From assembly GCA_003561495.1 (NCBI GenBank), contig PWWM01000119.1, forward strand, positions 1 through 14,876: a DNA stretch of 14,876 nt. Direction: 5' to 3'. Every line of letters starts with the position of its first letter. The first letter of the stretch is position 1. The translations under genes were made by a program, and so were the position numbers. Of this stretch, positions 1-6,969 are shown one piece after another. This DNA is from Gammaproteobacteria bacterium. Its GTDB lineage: Bacteria; Pseudomonadota; Gammaproteobacteria; Xanthomonadales; Wenzhouxiangellaceae. The notes below the pieces were generated by a model. The model saw nothing but the letters and a program-made list of their open reading frames with translations, searched no databases and was not told the origin of the DNA.

Positions 1-42
1 AAGCGCCCCGCCGATGATGATCATCAGTCCTGTTCTGTTCAT
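1..42 (-). CDS. 5' end of a membrane or exported protein (partial)
   Basis: Only the first 14 codons are inside the window. They read MNRTGLMIIIGGAL from an ATG at 42, a positively charged start followed by a hydrophobic run, as in a signal peptide or N-terminal membrane anchor. An AAGG sequence lies seven bases before the ATG on the minus strand and supports the start. The gene follows tadA on the same strand after a 94-base gap. In several gammaproteobacteria the gene next to tadA is the lytic transglycosylase mltF, but nothing in 14 residues can test that. The product is therefore unidentified. Confidence 0.5.
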   Translation of the reverse strand, partial: MNRTGLMIIIGGAL

Positions 43-71
43 GGGTGTACCTTGATGTTTTGCGATGTAAA

Positions 72-107
72 CCGCTCAATAGTAGCATTGTTCAGGTTCG
101 ACGAGGT
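72..107 (-). promoter_or_regulatory. possible extended -10 promoter for the leftmost gene
   Basis: On the minus strand a TGC-TACTAT sequence (positions 87 down to 79) matches an extended -10 element. The hexamer 17 bases upstream, ACCTCG, is a poor -35, which an extended -10 can tolerate. Transcription would start near 72 and give a leader of about 30 nt before the ATG at 42. Read-through from tadA is the alternative. Confidence 0.3.
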
Positions 108-136
108 CACGTTGACTCGCTGGTCGGGTGGTCCCG

Positions 137-625
137 TCAACGTCGCATTCTGAAAAAATCGCGCAGCAAAGCCGCGGACTCTTCGGCCAGCACCCCGGCA
201 GTCACTTCACAGCGATGATTGAGCTGGGCATGGCGAAGGATGTCGAATACCGAGCCCGCGGCCCCGGTTTTCGGATCGGCTGTCGCATAGACGACGCGCT
301 GAACCCGGGCATTGATGATTGCGCCTGCACACATGCTGCAGGGCTCCAGTGTCACATACAGGGTCGTGTGTGGCAGACGATAATTCTCCCGTTTACTTGC
401 CGCCGCACGAAGAGCGACGATCTCGGCATGGGCGGTGGGGTCTTGGTCAACGATGACCCGATTCCAACCATCGGCCAGATGCTGTCCATCACGAACGAGA
501 ACGGCGCCGACGGGAACCTCACCCATGCTCTCGGCGCGGCGCGCATTGTCCAGGGCAGCTGACATCCAGTCGATGTCCGAATGTTGCAGGCGGGCCACGG
601 TCGCTTCAGTCGTCGACCGGCTCAT
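137..625 (-). CDS. tadA: tRNA-specific adenosine deaminase TadA
   Basis: TadA deaminates adenosine 34 to inosine in the anticodon of tRNA-Arg(ACG), which lets that tRNA read several codons. It acts as a cytoplasmic zinc-dependent homodimer. The protein carries the deaminase signature: TAHAEI, with the zinc-binding His and catalytic Glu, and PCSMCAGAI, with the two zinc-binding Cys. The region EVPVGAVLV before them is typical of the family. The ATG at 625 gives 162 residues, close to the 167 of E. coli TadA. A TTG at 640 would add five residues, and neither start has a clear ribosome site. The start overlaps the end of the upstream gene by 20 bases, so translation is probably coupled. Identification is firm; only the exact start is open. 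Confidence 0.95.
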   Translation of the reverse strand: MSRSTTEATVARLQHSDIDWMSAALDNARRAESMGEVPVGAVLVRDGQHLADGWNRVIVDQDPTAHAEIVALRAAASKRENYRLPHTTLYVTLEPCSMCAGAIINARVQRVVYATADPKTGAAGSVFDILRHAQLNHRCEVTAGVLAEESAALLRDFFRMRR

Positions 626-1460
626 CCGGGTATTCAGCAACGCTGCATGGCAGTATGCGGAACTGACGCTCGGCCACGACCTCGCCGCGCTCAGGCAGAT
701 AAAGCAGAAAACGCATGCCGTCAGTCACCCACTCACCCGTGATCTCTTCTCCCCGGGCCGGGCCATCGACCAGAAGCTGACCACCCGGGGAATCCAGGTA
801 GATCCTCACACGTTCCTGCTCGAGATCGGAAACATCCCACAGCACCCGAACCATCGCCTTTTCGACCGGCTGACCACAGAAACGCAAACGAGGCGGGCTC
901 AGTCGCAAGAATTCATCTTGCGCCAGCTCAATGCGACCCGTGGGCTCCAGGATAGCCGGCGGCCGGGAGCTCGGCGCAGCGGTAGGCGGCGATATCGATG
1001 GTTCACGTTCACGGCGCGACCTCGGTTCGGTGCGCTCGACCGTGGCTGGACTCTCCTCTACCCTTGCCTCAGCCTCCTGGTTACAGGCATCAAGGCTGGC
1101 ATGTGCTTCCCCCAGAACACGACCGCCGTCTGCTTCAACCAGGTAGAAACGCATTCCAGGCCGAACCCAGTTTCCTGTGGTGGACTGACCACTTTCCGAG
1201 GCACTTGTGAACAGCGTGCCGTCGCTGGAGTCAACTCGTATCTCGGCACGATCAACAGCAGCATCGTCCAGGCTCCAGAATACGGTCACTGAAAAAGGCA
1301 CCTCATCCGGGCAGGGCTCAGCAAGCTCCAGGCTCAGCGCAGAAGCCTGAACAACCAGTGGAAGCATGGCCACCGCCATCAGGATGGCAAACACCAGGAT
1401 GGCTCGAGAGAGTCCATGAAGGCCCAAACGGGCCGGATTGCTTGATTGACTTGCTTGCAA
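606..1460 (-). CDS. exported or membrane-anchored protein with two copies of one domain
   Basis: Not recognised as a named family. The 284 residues begin with a basic stretch and a hydrophobic segment (about 20-41), which could be a signal peptide or an anchor. Two copies of one domain follow, at about 42-126 and 185-272, joined by a Pro/Ser/Arg/Glu-rich linker (about 130-180). The copies share a Cys at each end (50 and 126; 195 and 272), an aromatic W (62, 208), an Asp-Ser pair (77, 223), TGxWV (95-99, 241-245) and GMRF (102-105, 248-251). From W62/W208 to the last Cys the spacing is the same in both copies. A beta-sandwich fold with one disulphide per domain is inferred. The start is TTG at 1460, supported by AGAGGA seven bases upstream. 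The gene overlaps tadA by 20 bases. The opposite strand is also open here, but the internal duplication and export signal favour this strand. Confidence 0.8.
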   Translation of the reverse strand: MQASQSSNPARLGLHGLSRAILVFAILMAVAMLPLVVQASALSLELAEPCPDEVPFSVTVFWSLDDAAVDRAEIRVDSSDGTLFTSASESGQSTTGNWVRPGMRFYLVEADGGRVLGEAHASLDACNQEAEARVEESPATVERTEPRSRREREPSISPPTAAPSSRPPAILEPTGRIELAQDEFLRLSPPRLRFCGQPVEKAMVRVLWDVSDLEQERVRIYLDSPGGQLLVDGPARGEEITGEWVTDGMRFLLYLPERGEVVAERQFRILPCSVAEYPDEPVDD

Positions 1461-1661
1461 ACGTTCGTCCTCTTTATAGCTAATCTGTTCTGCAACCGCA
1501 TCGATTCATGGCCAACCCGAACTCTATCGAGACCTGGATGACAAGGGTAAGATCACGACCAAGCCCGAATAGTTTCATTCTGCTCCAGCGTCCCTGACTT
1601 GACAATGAAAGTCCTGCGGACGCAGGATTCTTAATTTTGAACACCAAGGACTCCTGCAATC
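1461..1661. other. divergent spacer with possible remnant of a plus-strand gene end
   Basis: This 201-base gap separates the two-domain protein (minus) from dgkA (plus). A plus-strand frame open from 1480 to the TAG at 1570-1572 ends in protein-like text, ELYRDLDDKGKITTKPE, but has no ATG, GTG or TTG start and no ribosome site. A hairpin with a T-rich tail follows 39 bases later, the usual order at the end of a gene. I read this as a possible remnant of a lost gene; it may also be chance. A TTGACA hexamer lies at 1599-1604, but no matching -10 is found 16-18 bases after it. Confidence 0.3.
1610..1637 (+). terminator. hairpin with T-rich tail before dgkA
   Basis: TCCTGCG (1612-1618) and CGCAGGA (1621-1627) are perfect complements and form a GC-rich stem, extended by one G-U and one A-U pair at the base. 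The sequence TTCTTAATTTT follows. This fits a rho-independent terminator reading rightwards, although it lies only 25 bases before the dgkA start. Because it is also a perfect dyad just after a TTGACA hexamer, a protein-binding operator is an alternative reading. Confidence 0.4.
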
Positions 1662-2051
1662 TTGAAACCCTTCACTCCGCAAAACGAACTGCAACGCTTG
1701 ATCTTTGCCACTCGGAACTCCCTTCGCGGCTATCGCCTGGTCTTTCGCGACGAGGCGGCATTTCGCGCCCAACTGGTGGTGTTCGTCGTTTTAATTCCAG
1801 CCGGCTTCTGGTTGGCCAACGGATTTCTGGAGTTCATCCTGCTACTCAGTGTATGGACTCTGGTACTGGCAGGGGAACTCGTCAATTCAGCCATTGAAGC
1901 TCTGGTTGACCGAATCGGTCCCGAATTCCATGAGCTATCCGGCAAGGCCAAGGATGCCGGTTCGGCGTTGACCCTGACTCTGATGTTCCTGGCCGCGATG
2001 GTTTGGCTGGCATTTGTGGTCGATCGCTTTTTCCCCGGGTTCTGGCCATGA
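1662..2051 (+). CDS. dgkA: diacylglycerol kinase DgkA
   Basis: DgkA is a small inner-membrane kinase that uses ATP to turn diacylglycerol into phosphatidic acid. It recycles the diacylglycerol left when head groups are taken from phospholipids to decorate periplasmic glucans or lipopolysaccharide. The 129 residues carry the family signatures: EAAFR (31-35), GELVNSAIEALVDRIG (71-86) and HELSGKAKDAGSA (90-102). E72, N75 and E79 align with the E. coli active-site residues Glu69, Asn72 and Glu76. Three hydrophobic segments are visible (about 37-52, 56-71, 103-121). The start is TTG at 1662, with AAGGA at 1646-1650, a rather long 11-base spacing. The gene ends three bases from the convergent OpgB-like gene. 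Confidence 0.95.
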   Translation: MKPFTPQNELQRLIFATRNSLRGYRLVFRDEAAFRAQLVVFVVLIPAGFWLANGFLEFILLLSVWTLVLAGELVNSAIEALVDRIGPEFHELSGKAKDAGSALTLTLMFLAAMVWLAFVVDRFFPGFWP

Positions 2052-2054
2052 CTG

Positions 2055-4295
2055 TCAGGAATCGTTGAGTTTCGGGCACAGTGTTGACCACACCACACCG
2101 CTGAATCGAGGATCCGTCATCTCGGCCAGAGGTTCTCTTACCAGCTTTTCACCATTTCGATCAACAACGACCAGCAGGCCATTTTCAGGAGGCAACGAGA
2201 TGCCGAAGGGATCAAGCTGCAGTTCCTGCGACGATTCTGCCGACGGACGCCAAAGCAGCAAGTGGAACGCTGCATCATCAGCCGCTACGGCATTGGCAAT
2301 CGAGCCGTCATCTGTCAGCACATCTTCGGGAAAAAAGCGCCGGTGAATCACCTCACCAGACGAATCAATGGGAAGCAGGTACAAGCCCGATCGATCGGGG
2401 GCGATTGGCCTGCCCTGATAGACGAAGCGCCCCGATTGCTCCACTCCACCAATGACGAGCTCAAAACCATCTTCGATTTCCTCTCCTGCGACCAGACGCT
2501 CCTGGCCATCGTGGCAGGCAATACGATCAGGGGGATCAGACAATGATCGTGCCAGCACATTCAGACTACCCAGCAATTCGCCCCGGGTGCACGGATCGAG
2601 CGGCAATGTCGGGTTGCCTGGTGATTCGGATTCGTCACAATCCAGCGGGTTGATTTCATGCCGTTGCCCTTGATAAATGTCGGCATAGCGCTTGATGAAA
2701 TAGTCGGGACGCGAAGGCTTTCGCACCAATGACCGACCGAGAGCGAATGCGGCATCATGCTCGATGCCCAACAGATCCAGAACCGTTGGCGCAAGATCAT
2801 AGAGCGCACCCTCGCTGGCTTCCGGTTCGGGCAAGTCCTCACCGATGACGATGAATGGCAGACGCCTATCATGGACACTGTCGCCAAACAACTCGCGCAT
2901 TTCTGGACTGGGGAAAACATGATGGTCAGCGGTAATCACCAGCACGGTGTTACGCAACAGGTCCCGCTCACGCAATTGAGACAGCCACTCGGTCAATAAC
3001 TGGTCTGTACAGGCAATTGCATTGATGAAACGCGGGGCGTCATCGTCATAACCGTCACACTCTCGATAAACGTATCCAGGAACATGTGCGCCGATGGTCA
3101 ACATGGTCAGATTGAACGGTCGATCCTCAGCCCGCAGGCGCTCGATTTCGGCAATCGATTGATCGAACAACTCTGGATCGCTCAAGCCCCATTTACCCGG
3201 ACGTTGTTCCAGTCCGATTTCTCTCCAGTGCTCCATGCCCTTGAGCTCATCGAAACCATGGGCAGCCAGAAAATCGCCCTTGCCGGCAAACGACATGCCT
3301 GCACCGCCAAGGTAAACCTGATGATAGCCGGCGGCTCCAAGCACATCACCCAGACAGGGCAGCTGTTCAGCCAGCCCACTTCCTCCGGCCATGCTCTCGC
3401 TGCCGCGAGCGAAGGGGAATAGGGTTCCACACTGGCTATTGGTCAGGCCTTCGATCGTGATGTAGCTGCTAGTCCAGAATGTGTCAATGAAGGAATGTTC
3501 AGCCTGAATTCGTTCAAGTCCCGGCATCAAGCCAGGCCAGTCGGGTTGTTCGGTCAGGTTGGTTCCAATCGATTCGAGATATAACAGAATCAGATTCTTC
3601 GGTTCCTCTGGATGACGAGCACGCACCCGGCTCTTGTTGGGAATGTCAAATTCAACCAACCCGGTCGCCTCAAGACGTTCGCGGGTTTCATCATCCAGCA
3701 CCATGATCTCTTGCTGGTGCCAGTTTCGCCAGCCGTCAAACAATTGCCATTCCGGGAGCTGCTCTCGGCCGGTTGACATCAGCACCAGCGAAATAAGAAG
3801 AAGAATCATCGATGTCGGCCGAGACGGCAATGCAAGGCGACGTCCTGTCATCACCACGACGATGACCAAAACACACATCCCCATCAATCCGCCAATCACC
3901 AATGCAGGATATTCCTTCCATGCGATGACCACGCTTTGCCATTCGAGATGCAGGAAGAATTCATCAGTAAATCCCGCCCCGGAAAAGTGAACTACTCCAA
4001 AAAAAAGCAGCCGCAGAAAGACCAGTAAGCTCACCACCAGGGCCAGCACAATCCAGAACACCCGAAGGCGCAGGAGCCCCTGGGCCCCGGCAAGGCTGCC
4101 TGCTATTGCCAAAGTGGCCAGCGCCGTAAACAAGTGGGCCGAGGAGCGGTAGCCGCCCATAAGCTCCATGGCAAGAAAAGCCGGTAGCCACAGCGCGATA
4201 GCAACGAGAGTCCAGAAAGCCCAATACCAACGGGCGCTCGGGTGGCCTGAGCCCGACGGATGGCCAGCTGATGGAGAAGGTGCTCGATTGGACAT
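2055..4295 (-). CDS. OpgB-like phosphoglycerol transferase (sulfatase/LTA-synthase superfamily)
   Basis: A membrane-anchored enzyme of the alkaline-phosphatase superfamily, with about five N-terminal membrane segments (roughly residues 27-47, 56-73, 80-102, 132-151 and 162-175) and a large periplasmic catalytic domain. Superfamily metal and catalytic positions are visible (numbered from the GTG at 4298; subtract one for the ATG): E242 in YLES, the nucleophile candidate T281 in TIEGLTNSQCG, H405, and D458-H459 in ITADHH. The motifs TIxGxxxSQCG, CLGDVL, FAGKGDFLAAHGFDE and the length of 746 residues match E. coli OpgB (763 residues, from memory) better than LtaS or EptA. OpgB moves phosphoglycerol from phosphatidylglycerol to periplasmic glucans and releases diacylglycerol. 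The real acceptor here is unknown. The upstream methyltransferase stop lies directly against it (TAAGTGATG), so GTG 4298 or ATG 4295 starts by coupling. Confidence 0.85.
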   Translation of the reverse strand: MSNRAPSPSAGHPSGSGHPSARWYWAFWTLVAIALWLPAFLAMELMGGYRSSAHLFTALATLAIAGSLAGAQGLLRLRVFWIVLALVVSLLVFLRLLFFGVVHFSGAGFTDEFFLHLEWQSVVIAWKEYPALVIGGLMGMCVLVIVVVMTGRRLALPSRPTSMILLLISLVLMSTGREQLPEWQLFDGWRNWHQQEIMVLDDETRERLEATGLVEFDIPNKSRVRARHPEEPKNLILLYLESIGTNLTEQPDWPGLMPGLERIQAEHSFIDTFWTSSYITIEGLTNSQCGTLFPFARGSESMAGGSGLAEQLPCLGDVLGAAGYHQVYLGGAGMSFAGKGDFLAAHGFDELKGMEHWREIGLEQRPGKWGLSDPELFDQSIAEIERLRAEDRPFNLTMLTIGAHVPGYVYRECDGYDDDAPRFINAIACTDQLLTEWLSQLRERDLLRNTVLVITADHHVFPSPEMRELFGDSVHDRRLPFIVIGEDLPEPEASEGALYDLAPTVLDLLGIEHDAAFALGRSLVRKPSRPDYFIKRYADIYQGQRHEINPLDCDESESPGNPTLPLDPCTRGELLGSLNVLARSLSDPPDRIACHDGQERLVAGEEIEDGFELVIGGVEQSGRFVYQGRPIAPDRSGLYLLPIDSSGEVIHRRFFPEDVLTDDGSIANAVAADDAAFHLLLWRPSAESSQELQLDPFGISLPPENGLLVVVDRNGEKLVREPLAEMTDPRFSGVVWSTLCPKLNDS

Positions 4296-4298
4296 CAC

Positions 4299-5159
4299 TT
4301 ATGTCGTTGTCTCAGTCCGTTCGAACCAGAAGCTCCCTCCCCCAAACGCACGCCGCACGCCTGGGCCCAGTGCAGCAAGCACACGCTCGGGATACTTCAA
4401 GAACGCATAGTTGCTCCCGAACAGCACCCTAAAGCCGCTTGAATGTGTCAGCAAGGCCCGCGGAAGATACTGTTCATTCCAGCTGCGGTATTCGTCAATC
4501 ACCCAATGGCGAGGATATTCAGCCGGAAGGAAGATATCATGCACATGTATTCGGACGCCGGGCCGCAGATTCGGCACCACTTCCAGCAGCAGTTCGTTGA
4601 CATCACTCCCGGTTTTACTGACATGAGACGAATCGATGAACAGGATGTCACCCGCTTCAAGCTCATCGTAAAGTGTTTGAGGGACGATCTGAACACGTTC
4701 CTCAATTACCTGCGCAATTCCCGGGATACCCCGACGCAGGAATGGACGCGGATAGGGCTCGATGCAGCATATTTCCACCCGGCCGTCGAGGAAGCGATGA
4801 TTGACATCAGCCATCAATAGCGAAGAATATCCCGAACCCACTTCAATGATTCTTGATGGTTGCCAATGGCGCAACAGCACGAACAATAGTCTTGAATCAA
4901 GCCAGCTGAACTGCGAATTGCGAGTATAGAAGGAATCAAGATCCTCGTCCTCGGCCGGCGCATGTTCAGGATAGTCATAGTCGCCGATCAGAACTGGAAA
5001 AACATCATCAAGTACTCGCTGATGATTTTGATCGTTGAAATCGATGCCCGGAAGTTCGAGTCGCTCTCTCCAGAGCTGCTCAGCCTCCGCTTCAACTTCT
5101 GAAGGATTGACAATTGGCGAATAGAAGTGACCAATGTCGTGGGAGGTCTTTATTGTCAT
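4299..5159 (-). CDS. class I SAM-dependent methyltransferase (Methyltransf_24-like)
   Basis: A cytoplasmic 286-residue protein with no signal peptide. The SAM-binding motif I is IIEVGSGYSS (104-113), followed by an acidic residue at the end of the second strand (E134 in CCIEPYPRP), FIDSSH (174-179) and HVHDIF (205-210). This pattern is typical of methyltransferases found in polysaccharide and glycan loci, whose acceptors are mostly unknown. The ATG at 5159 has AAGGA nine bases upstream. Its stop touches the start of the OpgB-like gene, so both are probably made together, and a role in modifying a periplasmic glucan or its precursor is an inference from that pairing only. Base use resembles the neighbours. 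Confidence 0.85.
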   Translation of the reverse strand: MTIKTSHDIGHFYSPIVNPSEVEAEAEQLWRERLELPGIDFNDQNHQRVLDDVFPVLIGDYDYPEHAPAEDEDLDSFYTRNSQFSWLDSRLLFVLLRHWQPSRIIEVGSGYSSLLMADVNHRFLDGRVEICCIEPYPRPFLRRGIPGIAQVIEERVQIVPQTLYDELEAGDILFIDSSHVSKTGSDVNELLLEVVPNLRPGVRIHVHDIFLPAEYPRHWVIDEYRSWNEQYLPRALLTHSSGFRVLFGSNYAFLKYPERVLAALGPGVRRAFGGGSFWFERTETTT

Positions 5160-5225
5160 TCAATCAGATCCTTTCAGAGTGGCAGCCCATGGATGCAGAC
5201 ACTGACAGGGCTGACCGAGTTCCCG

Positions 5226-6839
5226 TCACTCCCACTCAATAGTCGCCGGTGGCTTGCCCGAGATGTCGTAGACCACCCGCGAAACCCCGTCACACTCATT
5301 GATGATTCGCCGCGAGACATGGTCGAGGAACTCATGGTCGAGATGCGCCCAGCGCGCGGTCATGAAATCGATGGTTTCAACCGCACGCAGGGCGATGACG
5401 AATTCGTAACGACGCGAGTCGCCGACCACGCCCACTGACTTGACCGGCAAAAAAACCGCAAAGGCCTGGCTGACCTTGTCGTAAAGACCGGCCTTGCGTA
5501 GCTCACTGATGAATATGTGATCGGCCTTCTGCAAGGGTTCGACATACTCGAGCCTTGCCTCGCCGAGTATGCGCACGCCCAGCCCCGGTCCCGGGAACGG
5601 ATGACGCATGACCAGTTCGGCCGGCAGACCCAGCTCGATACCGATCTTTCGTACTTCGTCCTTGAACAACTCGCGCAGAGGCTCGACCAGTTTCAGGTTC
5701 ATCTCCTCCGGCAAGCCACCGACATTGTGATGGGACTTGATCACCTTGGCCTTGCCGGTCGCCGCACCGGCCGACTCGATGACATCGGGATAGATAGTGC
5801 CCTGGGCCAGCCAGCTGGCTTCCTGGTGATCTCGGGCGGCGGCCTCGAAAACGCGGATGAATTCGCGACCGATGATCTTGCGCTTTTCTTCCGGATCATG
5901 GATTCCGACCAGGGCGTTCATGAACTGATCGCGGGCATTGACCCGCTCGACCCGAACGCCCAGATGCTCGGCGAATGTGGCCATGACCTGGTCCCCTTCA
6001 CGGTAGCGCAGCAATCCGGTGTCAACAAAGATGCACAGCAACTGATCGCCGATGGCCTCGTGCAACAAGGCAGCGACGACAGAAGAATCCACTCCGCCCG
6101 ACAGGCCCAGCAGGACGGTGTCACTGCCGACCTGTTCACGAACCCGCGCGATCTGGTCCTCGATGATGGCTTCGGTCGTCCATGACTCCGGGCAACCGCA
6201 GATTTCGTGAACGAAGCGCTCGAGTATGCGCCGGCCCTGGCTGGTGTGCGTCACTTCCGGATGGAATTGCAGGCCATAGTAGCGACGATTCTCATCAGCC
6301 ATGCCGGCAATCGGCGCTGACGATGTGGTGCACATGACTTCGAACCCGTCGGGCAGCGCCGTCACCTTGTCGCCATGGCTCATCCAGACTTCGAGCATGG
6401 CCCGGCCCGATGTGTCGACGCGGTCCTCGATGCCGCGCAACAACTCGCCCGGCTCGGCAATGGCAACCTCGGCGTAACCGAATTCCTTCTCATCGGACGG
6501 GCTGACCGTGCCGCCAAAATGGGTGGCCATGGCCTGCATGCCGTAGCAAATACCAAGCAGTGGAAGTCCGAGGTCGAAGACCACCTGCGGAATGCGCGGG
6601 CTGTCCTCAAAGGCCACCGATTCCGGCCCGCCCGACAGGATGATCCCGCTGGCCCCGAAGGCACGGATGGCCTCCTCGCCGGCATCGTAGGGATGGATTT
6701 CGGAATAGACACCGATCTCGCGCACCCGCCGGGCAATCAGCTGGGTGTACTGGGAACCAAAGTCCAGGATCAGGATGCGTTGGGCGTGGATGTCCGTGGG
6801 CGGGACTCGGGACTCGGGACTCGGGACTCGGTTGGACAT
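5226..6839 (-). CDS. guaA: GMP synthase (glutamine-hydrolysing) GuaA
   Basis: GuaA aminates XMP to GMP using ATP and ammonia released from glutamine, the last step of guanine nucleotide synthesis. The N-terminal class I amidotransferase domain has the triad C98 (LLGICYGMQ), H193 and E195 (FHPEVTH). The ATP-pyrophosphatase domain has the P-loop LSGGVDSS (246-253). The C-terminal dimerisation domain ends in the usual GKPPATIEWE. The only standard start near the conserved ILILDFGSQY is ATG 6839, giving 537 residues against 525 in E. coli. The extra residues, NRVPSPESRVP, are encoded by a 7-bp tandem array (6802-6831). The ribosome site is weak (GAG nine bases upstream). The frame stays open further upstream across the guaB end, but no family homology is seen there. 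The gene follows guaB after 130 bases, as in the guaBA operon. Confidence 0.95.
   Translation of the reverse strand: MSNRVPSPESRVPPTDIHAQRILILDFGSQYTQLIARRVREIGVYSEIHPYDAGEEAIRAFGASGIILSGGPESVAFEDSPRIPQVVFDLGLPLLGICYGMQAMATHFGGTVSPSDEKEFGYAEVAIAEPGELLRGIEDRVDTSGRAMLEVWMSHGDKVTALPDGFEVMCTTSSAPIAGMADENRRYYGLQFHPEVTHTSQGRRILERFVHEICGCPESWTTEAIIEDQIARVREQVGSDTVLLGLSGGVDSSVVAALLHEAIGDQLLCIFVDTGLLRYREGDQVMATFAEHLGVRVERVNARDQFMNALVGIHDPEEKRKIIGREFIRVFEAAARDHQEASWLAQGTIYPDVIESAGAATGKAKVIKSHHNVGGLPEEMNLKLVEPLRELFKDEVRKIGIELGLPAELVMRHPFPGPGLGVRILGEARLEYVEPLQKADHIFISELRKAGLYDKVSQAFAVFLPVKSVGVVGDSRRYEFVIALRAVETIDFMTARWAHLDHEFLDHVSRRIINECDGVSRVVYDISGKPPATIEWE
6802..6831. repeat. 7-bp tandem array 1 (GGGACTC x4) inside the guaA start
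   Basis: Four perfect copies of GGGACTC run from 6802 to 6829, followed by GG. The array lies a few bases inside the guaA coding region and is read on the minus strand as R-V-P-S-P-E-S-R-V-P. A change of one unit would shift the guaA frame, while a change of three would add or remove seven residues. Confidence 0.9.
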
Positions 6840-6847
6840 GGGTGATC

Positions 6848-6891
6848 TCGGTGGTCGGTGGTCTGGTCGGTGGTCGGTGGTCAGTGGTCGG
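6848..6891. repeat. 7-bp tandem array 2 (TCGGTGG)
   Basis: Units of TCGGTGG occur at 6848, 6855, 6867 and 6874, with a shortened unit TCTGG at 6862, a variant TCAGTGG at 6881 and a final TCGG at 6888. The array sits directly upstream of the guaA start and covers the place where its ribosome site would be expected. Confidence 0.9.
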
Positions 6892-6912
6892 CAAATCAGC
6901 TTTTCAGGTTTT

Positions 6913-6951
6913 CCTTGAACCTTGAGCCTTGCGCCTTGAGCCTTGAGCCTT
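6913..6951. repeat. 7-bp tandem array 3 (CCTTGAG)
   Basis: Five units based on CCTTGAG run from 6913 to 6947 (one ends GAA, one GCG), followed by CCTT. The array lies just downstream of the guaB stop in the sense of transcription. Its unit differs from arrays 1 and 2, but the period is the same. Confidence 0.9.
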
Positions 6952-6969
6952 TTCCGTACCCCTGATTCA

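Noticed and set aside
435..1292. Long plus-strand open frame (285 codons) opposite tadA and the two-domain protein
   Set aside because: It runs antisense through the TadA zinc motifs and through the duplicated domain, has no ribosome site, and its translation looks like low-complexity antisense of GC-rich codons.
1599..1637. MerR-type promoter with a dyad in a long spacer
   Set aside because: TTGACA is followed by the dyad, but no acceptable -10 lies 19-20 bases away and no regulator gene is adjacent.
5160..5225. Terminator between guaA and the methyltransferase
   Set aside because: CAGCCC and GGGCTG can pair, but the loop is 19 bases and no T-run follows, so termination there is not supported.
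5517..6185. 222-codon plus-strand open frame inside guaA
   Set aside because: It is antisense to conserved GuaA sequence and is explained by codon bias on the real strand.
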